From positions 6,227 through 21,481 of the forward strand of contig DHRN01000090.1 of the NCBI GenBank assembly GCA_002411175.1: a DNA stretch of 15,255 nt, read 5' to 3'. The stretch comes from Anaerolineaceae bacterium UBA5311. GTDB taxonomy: Bacteria; Chloroflexota; Anaerolineae; Anaerolineales; Anaerolineaceae. The notes beneath the pieces were generated by a model. That model did no database searches. It saw only the letters and a list, made by a program, of their open reading frames with translations, and had not been told where the DNA came from. The first letter of the stretch is position 1; each line of letters starts with the position of its first letter. This document shows positions 1 to 5,384 of this stretch, one piece after another. A program made the position numbers and the translations under genes.

Positions 1-24
1 AACGGTAAGACCCTTATGAATTAC
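1..24. repeat. 24-bp inverted repeat, left arm (mate at 3969-3992)
   Basis: The first 24 bases are the exact reverse complement of 3969-3992. After a 15-nt spacer on each side both arms continue into 43-bp repeat units, so homology between the inverted arms reaches about 104 bp (1-104 against 3889-3992). The arms bracket tilS, the LCP gene and the xer-like gene. The window begins inside the repeat, so its true left end is unknown. Confidence 0.9.
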
Positions 25-39
25 AAATATGATGTGCCC

Positions 40-158
40 GTCCCGTTCCGGCGAAGCCATCTTTTTGTAGGGAACGCGGCTTGTCCCGTTCCGGCGAAGT
101 CATCTTTTCGTAGGGAACGCGGCTCGTCCCGTTCCGGCGAAGTCATCTTTTCGTAGGG
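40..158. repeat. 43-bp tandem repeat units, about 2.8 copies
   Basis: Units start at 40, 83 and 126, each opening GTCCCGTTCCGGCGAAG; the third breaks off near 158. Within and between units GGAACG pairs with CGTTCC across a 10-nt loop, so transcripts could form hairpins. The same unit recurs at 3890-3957, 4239-4345, 12504-12532 and 14974-15148. There are no variable spacers, so it is not a CRISPR array. Because 43 is not a multiple of 3 and the unit lacks stops in one orientation, it creates spurious short reading frames. Confidence 0.9.
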
Positions 159-260
159 GATGACATTGCAGCCGACCCCAACACTTGCATGCATATAAAA
201 AAACATTTTTGGACTTTACGAGGGTAAAAATAACAAATTATTCCATATTGAGAATTGCTG
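159..260. repeat. AT-rich tail of repeat copy A, ending in a recurrent 17-bp end sequence
   Basis: After the tandem units comes an AT-rich stretch with no gene. It ends with CATATTGAGAATTGCTG (244-260). The identical 17 bases end the element copy at 4634-4650, and a close variant lies, inverted, at the edge of the copy starting at 14682. I read this as a conserved element edge abutting unique sequence. The TTG at 255 lies inside this repeat edge, which argues against it as the tilS start. Confidence 0.6.
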
Positions 261-296
261 GTCGAATATCTCAACAATCCGGATGTCTGGTTAAGC

Positions 297-302
297 TATA
301 AT
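297..302 (+). promoter_or_regulatory. Candidate -10 box (TATAAT) for a leaderless tilS transcript
   Basis: A perfect TATAAT lies 6 nt before the ATG at 309, so transcription would be expected to begin at or within a base or two of the start codon. No Shine-Dalgarno sequence precedes that ATG, which fits a leaderless mRNA. I do not see a convincing -35 hexamer at 16-18 bp spacing. Confidence 0.5.
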
Positions 303-308
303 TTCTCC

Positions 309-1757
309 ATGGACAGGCAAGCTTTTTTGGATCAGTTCGTCCAGGCATTCTCACCAAACCTGCAGATGCCCGTTGTTGTCGGTGTTTCGGGTGGATCAGA
401 CAGTCTGGGTTTGCTGCATTTGCTCATTAAATCGGGTCTTCGGCTCATTCCGGCTCATCTTGACCACCAGTTGAGGGAAGTTTCGGGTAAGCAAGCCAAC
501 CAATTGAACGAACTTTTGGACAGTTGGGGTTTGAATCTGGTCACCGCTCAGGCGGATGTGCCTACTTATGCCCGGGAGAATAAACTCGGAATCGAAGAAG
601 CTGCCAGGAACTGCCGCTACAAGTTTCTCTTTGGAGTCGCTAAGGACAACTGCGCGCAAGCCATCCTAACTGGTCATCACCAGGATGACCAGGTGGAGAC
701 GGTGTTGATGCATTTTCTGCGCGGCAGTGGAATCAACGGACTCACCGGCATGCAGCAGGTTGTGTATCTTCCGGAGTTTTCCGCATCCATCCCCCTCTGG
801 CGACCGATGCTGGGCGTATCCAAGGCTGAAATTCAGCATTATTGCCTGGAGAACCAGATTTTTCCAATTGAAGATGAAAGTAACCTTGATGTTGGATATT
901 TCCGCAACCAGCTGCGCCACGAAGTGATCCCCTGGCTTGAAAGTGTACGCCCGGGGTTTGCGAAAACAGTGGCGCGCAACGCCAGAGCAATCAGCCTGGA
1001 CAGGAATTTGCTCGAAAAACTTACCGAAGAAGCCTATCTTAATGCTCTCAGCGAGGTTGTTCCCGGGCAGGCGATTCTTTTCGAGCGATCTGAATGGCAT
1101 AAGCTGGACAAGGGACAGCAATCGCGCTTATTGTTCAAGGCTGCAGGTTTGCTCAAACCCGGACTGCGCGATCTGGGCTTTGAAACGGTTGAAAGAATTT
1201 TGAATGGAATCGGGAGCGGGCTGGCTGTCCAGGATTTCAAAGCAGGTATTTTGGTTCAGTTGAGTCAGTCGCTGGTTGCGATAACGACCGAAGATTTTCG
1301 CCTTGAGCAGGATCATGTTCCTCAACTGACTGACGCTCAGCCTCGCAAATTAACCCCAGGTAAGACACTGGAGCTGGCAAATGGCTGGAAGCTGCGATCT
1401 GAGATTGTCGATCGAAAAAAGTTTGACGCACTGGACGAAAAATCAAAAACCAATCCGATGCACGCGTGGCTAAACCCAAGCGATCTGGACGGCGCGCTGC
1501 TGGTCAGACCATTTTATTACGGGGAGCGTTGGTCGCCCCTGGGGATGGTGCGCAAGCGTCAAAAAATGAGTGATTTCTTCATCAACCAGAAGGTGCCCCA
1601 GCCAGCCAGGGCTGCCTGGCCAATTGTGACCAATAACGGATCAGTACTCTGGGTTGCCGGGTTGCGGATCGCACAGGCGTGGCGGCTTTTGGGCGACGAA
1701 GTTGAGCTGCTGCACCTCGAATTGGTTCCCCCTGGAAGCGGCTCACTCAATCCATAG
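309..1757 (+). CDS. tilS: tRNA(Ile)-lysidine synthase
   Basis: TilS attaches lysine to C34 of the CAU-anticodon tRNA-Ile using ATP, switching both charging and decoding from Met/AUG to Ile/AUA; it is cytoplasmic and normally essential. The 482-residue product has the PP-loop SGGSDS at 27-32, HLDHQLR at 50-56, GIEEAARNCRY at 94-103 and the HHQDDQVET motif at 123-131. The last 75 residues match the TilS C-terminal tRNA-binding domain (GERWSPLGM, then a KMSDFFINQKVP segment). The reading frame is open from a TTG at 255, but that start lies in a repeat edge; ATG 309 directly after the TATAAT box fits the PP-loop spacing better. The 3' end overlaps the convergent LCP gene by 15 bp. Length is normal for a two-domain TilS and all ATPase motifs look intact. 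Confidence 0.95.
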   Translation: MDRQAFLDQFVQAFSPNLQMPVVVGVSGGSDSLGLLHLLIKSGLRLIPAHLDHQLREVSGKQANQLNELLDSWGLNLVTAQADVPTYARENKLGIEEAARNCRYKFLFGVAKDNCAQAILTGHHQDDQVETVLMHFLRGSGINGLTGMQQVVYLPEFSASIPLWRPMLGVSKAEIQHYCLENQIFPIEDESNLDVGYFRNQLRHEVIPWLESVRPGFAKTVARNARAISLDRNLLEKLTEEAYLNALSEVVPGQAILFERSEWHKLDKGQQSRLLFKAAGLLKPGLRDLGFETVERILNGIGSGLAVQDFKAGILVQLSQSLVAITTEDFRLEQDHVPQLTDAQPRKLTPGKTLELANGWKLRSEIVDRKKFDALDEKSKTNPMHAWLNPSDLDGALLVRPFYYGERWSPLGMVRKRQKMSDFFINQKVPQPARAAWPIVTNNGSVLWVAGLRIAQAWRLLGDEVELLHLELVPPGSGSLNP

Positions 1758-2711
1758 AGCCTGTCTCAACACTGCCTGGATAGCCGGAATGTCGGGGAAT
1801 AAGACCGAAGCTCCGCCGTTGGTCATCCCGGGAATTGCCTTGGTTGGCGTGATTGTATATGTGGTCACGTCAGGACCGCCAAAAAACTTGGAAATCGGGA
1901 CGAAATAAAGCAGCCCGTCAGTGATTGTCATCTCTGTATCCACCGTTCGCATCAGAGCACGGTAGACATTATCGAGATTCAGGATTTCGGAGGGTCTTAA
2001 GGCTTTCTCTACCATTGCCTGGATGACTTCCTGACCTCTGCGGTTGCGGTCAAAATCGGAGCTGTTCTTGCGCGCACGCACATACCACAATGCCTCGTCC
2101 CCATTCATCGCGGTGAGCCCTGGTTCAACAACGCACCAACCCGAGTCGTTCATGTGACATTCATCTTCTGTGTGCGAGGTGACTTCCACGTCAATACCAT
2201 CGAGCACATCGATCAGGTGTTTGAAACCCTGAAAGTCGACCATCGCGAAATGATCTGGTCTGAAACCGAAATTCAGTGCGAGTGTGTCGCTAAGCAGTTG
2301 TGGACCTCCAAACGGATAAGCGGTGTTCAGGCGTTGTTCTCCGACCCCGGGGATGTTGACCCACAGGTCACGGGGGAAAGAAAACAGGCTAAATTGGCTT
2401 GTATCGGTGTTTAATACCACCAACAGCATGACATCCGTCCGGAAACCGATCTCTGGTTCGTAGTCTGAACCCAACAACATAACACTGGTCACGTTGCCGG
2501 CAACTCCGAGGGATAAGGGGTTGCCATCCAGATAGGGGTCGGGTGCGGGGTTGGGGTCTGGTTCCCACAGGTTGGTCAGAAAACCAGGCTGCCCATTGCG
2601 GATTTTGTTGATGCTGATGCCAGCCAAAACCACGAAAACCAGGCTGAGCATGAACAGAATTGTTCCAAAGGGAAAGGAACGCTTACGTTGATTGCGAGTT
2701 GTATAGTTCAT
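1743..2711 (-). CDS. LytR-CpsA-Psr (LCP) family cell-envelope glycopolymer transferase
   Basis: LCP proteins transfer lipid-linked glycopolymers onto peptidoglycan or other acceptors outside the membrane. The 322-residue protein has a basic N-terminus, one membrane segment (about 15-35), a Pro/Asp-rich linker (50-65) and an extracytoplasmic LCP domain from about 75. Conserved elements are visible: the RTD Arg/Asp at 91-93, SFPRD at 111-115, and the late Arg cluster SSDFDRNRRGQ at 217-227, which binds the pyrophosphate of the lipid substrate. Cys185 and Cys193 could form a disulfide. The gene follows the xer-like gene after 21 nt, so it is probably cotranscribed. No good Shine-Dalgarno sequence is visible before ATG 2711. 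Its end overlaps tilS tail-to-tail. The acceptor in a Chloroflexota envelope cannot be told from sequence. Confidence 0.9.
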   Translation of the reverse strand: MNYTTRNQRKRSFPFGTILFMLSLVFVVLAGISINKIRNGQPGFLTNLWEPDPNPAPDPYLDGNPLSLGVAGNVTSVMLLGSDYEPEIGFRTDVMLLVVLNTDTSQFSLFSFPRDLWVNIPGVGEQRLNTAYPFGGPQLLSDTLALNFGFRPDHFAMVDFQGFKHLIDVLDGIDVEVTSHTEDECHMNDSGWCVVEPGLTAMNGDEALWYVRARKNSSDFDRNRRGQEVIQAMVEKALRPSEILNLDNVYRALMRTVDTEMTITDGLLYFVPISKFFGGPDVTTYTITPTKAIPGMTNGGASVLFPDIPAIQAVLRQALWIE

Positions 2712-2732
2712 ATTATTACTTTTGCAGGGAGG

Positions 2733-3671
2733 TTACTCTGCTTTTTCTTCCTCTTCAGGTAAGGTATAACCGTTTTGGGTTGCCAGGCTGCGTAATTTTG
2801 ACTTGACTTCGCGCCACTGAATTTTGGAGATGCCTAATTTTTGACGGATTTTGTCCTGTTCGACACCGTTGACCAGGTCTGAGAGGGCGCTTGTCCAGCG
2901 AAGCATGTCAAAGCTAATGTGCTTTTCCATTCGGGCGGCATTGGTGATATCTTCGAGGAGATATTCGAGCCTGCGCTGCGACCAGGGAAATACCTGTTCG
3001 TTGACCGGGTATTGCTCCGTGTAGTTTTGATAGGCTTCAACCCATTTGGGGGAAATTTCGATTTTGCGCTCCTTGAAACGGTAACGCTGATTGGGATAAC
3101 GGACGTAGATATAAGCTTCATTCGGGTTTTCAAGCTCGAGATGATTGGTTTTGAGGTTCAGAACCTCGCTCTTTTTCAATGCTGTTTCAAGCACCAGCAG
3201 CATCAGGGTATAAGGTCGCGGGTCAGGATTGGCGGATGTTCGCAGAGAATCAGCTGCCATGAGGGCAGTCTCCACTTCCTCTGCGGTCAGGACAGTTGGC
3301 AGGGGGCTGATAACGGTTTTCTGAACCAGCTTTTCAGCCGGGTCGACCGCGAGGACGGCGTTTTGGGTCAGCCAGCGGAAAAATGATTTCAGAGAGGTGA
3401 TCCGGCGTGAGAGCGTCTTCGGGCTGCAGGGCGCGCCGCGGTCCTTTTCCATCCAGGTGAGAAAATCTTCGAGGTCTTTTGTTGAAATCTGACCTATTTG
3501 TTTATCGGTGGCTAAAAATTCTTCCAGGAGGGCGAGGTCTGCCGTAAAAGCTTTGAGAGTGTGATGAGAGCGCCCCTGGTCGCGCAGGAAAAACTTCCAT
3601 GCCTGGACGGCAGGCTGAAGCAGTGTGCTCTCGGTGATGTGCGCGCTGATTGTTTCGGTGGGCTGGCTCAT
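2733..3671 (-). CDS. XerC/D-like tyrosine recombinase homologue, catalytic residues lost
   Basis: The 312-residue protein (314 if the GTG at 3677 is used) has an N-terminal SAM-like core-binding domain (about 20-105, 314-residue numbering) and a C-terminal phage-integrase fold (about 130-295). Reading it against the family, Arg-I is Lys168 (TALKKSE for TGLRxSE), the His of HxLR is Asp257 (FDMLR, Arg260 kept), the His of LGHS is Ile283 (LGISK), and the nucleophilic Tyr is Lys292. Trp261 and the basic hairpin YRFKERK remain. It should bind DNA but not cleave it. ATG 3671 is preferred because GGAG at 3677-3680 sits 5 nt upstream; the GTG overlaps that GGAG. The frame is intact and acidic at its end (EEEEKAE). 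It heads a likely two-gene unit with the LCP gene. There is no neighbouring transposition or phage gene, so I infer a host gene with a regulatory or structural role. Confidence 0.85.
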   Translation of the reverse strand: MSQPTETISAHITESTLLQPAVQAWKFFLRDQGRSHHTLKAFTADLALLEEFLATDKQIGQISTKDLEDFLTWMEKDRGAPCSPKTLSRRITSLKSFFRWLTQNAVLAVDPAEKLVQKTVISPLPTVLTAEEVETALMAADSLRTSANPDPRPYTLMLLVLETALKKSEVLNLKTNHLELENPNEAYIYVRYPNQRYRFKERKIEISPKWVEAYQNYTEQYPVNEQVFPWSQRRLEYLLEDITNAARMEKHISFDMLRWTSALSDLVNGVEQDKIRQKLGISKIQWREVKSKLRSLATQNGYTLPEEEEKAE

Positions 3672-3692
3672 GTTCACTCCAATAATTTCGTA

Positions 3693-3780
3693 TAGTCAAA
3701 TTAATTATGATTAAGTTTAGTCCTTTCAGATGGGTTTGTCAAACCGTGTATAGGCAAGGTAGCTGTTTTAAGTTTGACTA
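3693..3780. promoter_or_regulatory. Palindromic and inverted half-sites around the xer-like promoter
   Basis: TAGTCAAA at 3693-3700 and its exact inverse TTTGACTA at 3773-3780 flank the promoter. GTTTGTCAAAC at 3734-3744 overlaps the -35 box, and it shares the TCAAA core. This spacing of one central and two outer sites would suit a repressor, conceivably the inactive recombinase itself acting on its own promoter. The binding protein is inference; the symmetry is visible. Confidence 0.4.
3714..3742 (-). promoter_or_regulatory. Promoter for the xer-like/LCP genes (TTGACA, 17 bp, TAAACT)
   Basis: On the minus strand a perfect -35 TTGACA (3737-3742) is followed after exactly 17 bp by TAAACT (3714-3719), about 43 bp before the ATG at 3671. 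The -35 is embedded in the palindrome GTTTGTCAAAC at 3734-3744. Confidence 0.65.
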
Positions 3781-3860
3781 AAGTTGGGATTGCGACATCA
3801 CGAGGAGGAACTCGTAAATGACAGCACAAGCGGTCGGGATAATTATTCAAGAAAAGTTAG

Positions 3861-3882
3861 GGGACGGTTGCCACGCCGTCCC
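3861..3882. other. Perfect 7-bp hairpin at the edge of the repeat zone
   Basis: GGGACGG (3861-3867), an 8-nt loop and CCGTCCC (3876-3882) form a perfect stem. No T-run follows on either strand, so it is not a standard intrinsic terminator. The right arm belongs to a 12-base string GCCGTCCCGCGA (3875-3886) that recurs inverted at 15244-15255. Confidence 0.5.
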
Positions 3883-3888
3883 GCGAAT

Positions 3889-3992
3889 GATGGCTTCGCC
3901 GGAACGGGACGAGCCGCGTTCCCTACGAAAAGATGGCTTCGCTGGAACGGGACAAGCACTTCGTAGATGTAATTCATAAGGGTCTTACCGTT
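3889..3992. repeat. Right arm of the inverted repeat bracketing tilS-LCP-xer
   Basis: This stretch holds one full 43-bp unit (3890-3932), part of a second (3933-3957), a 15-nt spacer and then the exact inverse of bases 1-24 (3969-3992). Order and spacing mirror the left arm at 1-104. It codes for nothing I can support. Confidence 0.85.
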
Positions 3993-4088
3993 CCGATTGA
4001 CCAGATCCTTCGCAAAAGAGGCTCAGGACGACAAAACCCAGTTCCTGTTCCCTGTTCCCTGTTCGCGTTTGCCATGCTGTCCCGAATG
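3993..4088. repeat. Mixed short repeats between two larger repeat copies
   Basis: Contains GATCCTTCGCAAAAGAGGCT (from 4005), which recurs with small changes at 4672-4692, and a 7-bp tandem run built from CCTGTTC at 4042-4064. The string GACAAAACCCAGTTCCTG recurs at 4497-4514. These are low-complexity intergenic repeats without coding content. Confidence 0.6.
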
Positions 4089-4101
4089 CAATGTAGGGCG
4101 A

Positions 4102-4201
4102 GATTGAGGGGGTTGTGACATTGGTGTGACGAGGATGTTGCCCCCCCTCAATCCGCCGTTGTGTGTGATCATTGTGTACAGCGGATTGAAAACACACAAT
4201 G
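4102..4201. repeat. Nested stem-loops at the start of element copy B
   Basis: GATTGAGGGGG at 4102-4112 pairs perfectly with CCCCCTCAATC at 4143-4153 across a 30-nt loop. Overlapping this, CAATCCGC (4149-4156) pairs with GCGGATTG (4181-4188), and CATTGTGT (4170-4177) with ACACAATG (4194-4201). The alternative pairings are mutually exclusive at CAATC. The first stem is also preserved in copy C. Confidence 0.7.
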
Positions 4202-4238
4202 TGCGAGTAAAGGAAAGTACAAGGTGTTTTCAATACAC

Positions 4239-4345
4239 GGCTTCGCCGGAACGGGACGAGCCACGTTCCCTACGAACGATGGCTTTGCCGGAACGCGCAG
4301 TGCAAGTTCCCTACGAAAAGGTGGCTTTCGCCGGTACAAACGTCT
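4239..4345. repeat. 43-bp units inside element copy B, diverged
   Basis: Two to three units in the orientation opposite to those at 40-158 (CTTCGCCGGAACGGGAC reads first). The second carries the variant GCGCAGTGCAAGTTCC, matching a variant in copy C (near 15131-15145). The unit is thus shared by, but also independent of, the larger element. Confidence 0.75.
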
Positions 4346-4650
4346 CGCCCTGTAGGACTGCGAAAACAGTCACGAGTTTTAGCTCAAAAGGTGTATTGTC
4401 ATCCTGAGCGCAGCAATGCACGGAGTACATTGTTAGGTTCTTGTTGGTAAAGGTTCAGATTCTTACGAAGTACACTGTGTGTCACTTCGTTCAGAATGAC
4501 AAAACCCAGTTCCTGGTCCATATTCCCTGTCCCCTGTTTCCTTTTTCCTGTTCCCTGCACACGTCCTGAACCCACCTCTCACGCTACGGAGTCCGATTAC
4601 TCCTGTATTTTGCATTTTAGATCTAAACACATTCATATTGAGAATTGCTG

Positions 4651-4908
4651 TCTGTTCATGGGATTGTTAAGATCCTTCGAAAAAGAGGCTCAGGATGACT
4701 CAGGCAACGGGGAGCGGGTAGCGGGGAACGTGGAACAGGAATTTGCTCATAATATTCGTTCGACCTGCGGAATTTTTGCTACGTCGGGATTTCACCCACC
4801 CGGCGACCCTTTTGCAGTTCCAGCGTTCCTGCAGCGCCGGCAACGAAAGTTCGCAGTGTTGTAATTACTTTACCGCATTCAGAATGGCAAATCGGGTGAT
4901 AATGAATT
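4651..4908. other. Intergenic remainder without a supported gene
   Basis: It contains a second GATCCTTCGAAAAAGAGGCT-like repeat (4672-4692), a purine-rich run of GGGGA/GGGAAC words (4707-4740), and about 170 bp in which I see no gene, RNA or clear terminator for rrf2. Confidence 0.5.
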
Positions 4909-5313
4909 TTATCCTGTAAGGTCTTTCAGACTTGCGCTTTTCAACCTATCCACCAGGTCATCCTGGACACTCTGCCAAAAAGTGCCCAGTTGAGTACTAA
5001 GCGGAAATGTACATTTATCGGGTGTTTCAAGGCATTTGTTGACAAGTATCGGCCCGTCAACAGCAACGATGATATCGTGGATACTAATCTCAGCAGGATC
5101 TTTTGACAACATCACGCCACCCTTAGCCCCGCGCTGCGATCGAATCAGCCCTGCCCTTCCCAAATACATATTAATTCTGGACAGGAACATCCGCGATATT
5201 TCCATTTCTTCTGCAATCATACTTGATGGAATCCATTTCCCCTTTTCACTCTCCGCTAAGAAAGCCATTGCGCGAATTGCATAGTCAACCTGGTTTGTGA
5301 GTTGCAAGTTCAT
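4909..5313 (-). CDS. Rrf2-family transcriptional regulator with an incomplete cysteine set
   Basis: Rrf2 proteins are small dimeric winged-helix repressors; many (IscR, NsrR) bind an Fe-S cluster through three cysteines, others are cluster-free. The 134-residue product opens with the family signature (LTNQVDYAIRAMAFLA), has a helix-turn-helix at about 29-60 and a wing with QRGAKGGV (60-67). Cys94 and Cys101 lie where the first two ligands would be, but no third Cys occurs after them (FPLSTQLGTFW), so a three-Cys cluster is not possible. A GAGGA ribosome site lies 4 nt before ATG 5313. The gene is 71 nt downstream of comEC on the same strand and has palindromes in that gap, consistent with autoregulation. 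The target pathway is unknown. Confidence 0.9.
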   Translation of the reverse strand: MNLQLTNQVDYAIRAMAFLAESEKGKWIPSSMIAEEMEISRMFLSRINMYLGRAGLIRSQRGAKGGVMLSKDPAEISIHDIIVAVDGPILVNKCLETPDKCTFPLSTQLGTFWQSVQDDLVDRLKSASLKDLTG

Positions 5314-5333
5314 TTGGTCCTCTTGATTAACCT

Positions 5334-5360
5334 GTAATAATGTGATTACTTGCCGACAAG
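5334..5360 (-). promoter_or_regulatory. Candidate operator upstream of rrf2
   Basis: Two adjoining palindromes sit 20-47 bp upstream of the rrf2 start: GTAATaatgtgATTAC (5334-5349) and CTTGccgaCAAG (5349-5360), sharing base 5349. Dyad sites of this size just upstream of an Rrf2 gene are typical autoregulatory operators. I see no strong sigma-70 pair in the gap. Confidence 0.45.
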
Positions 5361-5384
5361 TTTATCATGAACCATTATTTTTTG

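Larger units (their letters stand above)
4089..4650 (+). repeat. 560-bp non-coding repeat element, copy B (inverted copy at 14682-15239)
   Basis: Collinear blocks shared with 14682-15239 in inverted orientation are: the TGTAGGGCGAGATTGAGGGG start, the GATTGAGGGGG stem-loop, a segment before CAATCCGCCGTT, 43-bp units, a TGTAGGACTGCGAAAACAGT segment, a TTCAGATTCTT/CACTTCGTTCAGAATGAC segment, a TTCCCTGT-rich stretch, and a final block from CGATTACTCCTGTATTTTGC to GAATTGCTG at 4650. The two copies are almost equal in length (562 and 558 bp). No transposase or other gene is present, so it is a non-autonomous or otherwise dispersed element. Confidence 0.8.

Noticed and set aside
40..158. Possible CRISPR array
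   Set aside because: The repeats are contiguous without unique spacers, occur dispersed in both orientations, and no cas gene is present.
255..308. TTG 255 as tilS start
   Set aside because: It lies inside a repeat edge and upstream of the best -10 box; the added 18 residues are not like TilS N-termini.
666..1121. Long antisense frame within tilS
   Set aside because: It is a shadow of a clearly conserved gene with no family features of its own.
3784..4407. Short plus-strand frames around the 43-bp units
   Set aside because: They encode only repeat-derived peptides and show no gene features.
4496..4864. Plus-strand frame of 122 codons in the repeat zone
   Set aside because: Its first half is TTCCCTGT-type repeat and the 560-bp element end; no domain or ribosome site is visible.
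4651..4908. tRNA or other structured RNA in the gap before rrf2
   Set aside because: No cloverleaf-like arm set or TTCGA-type T-loop context could be found by eye.
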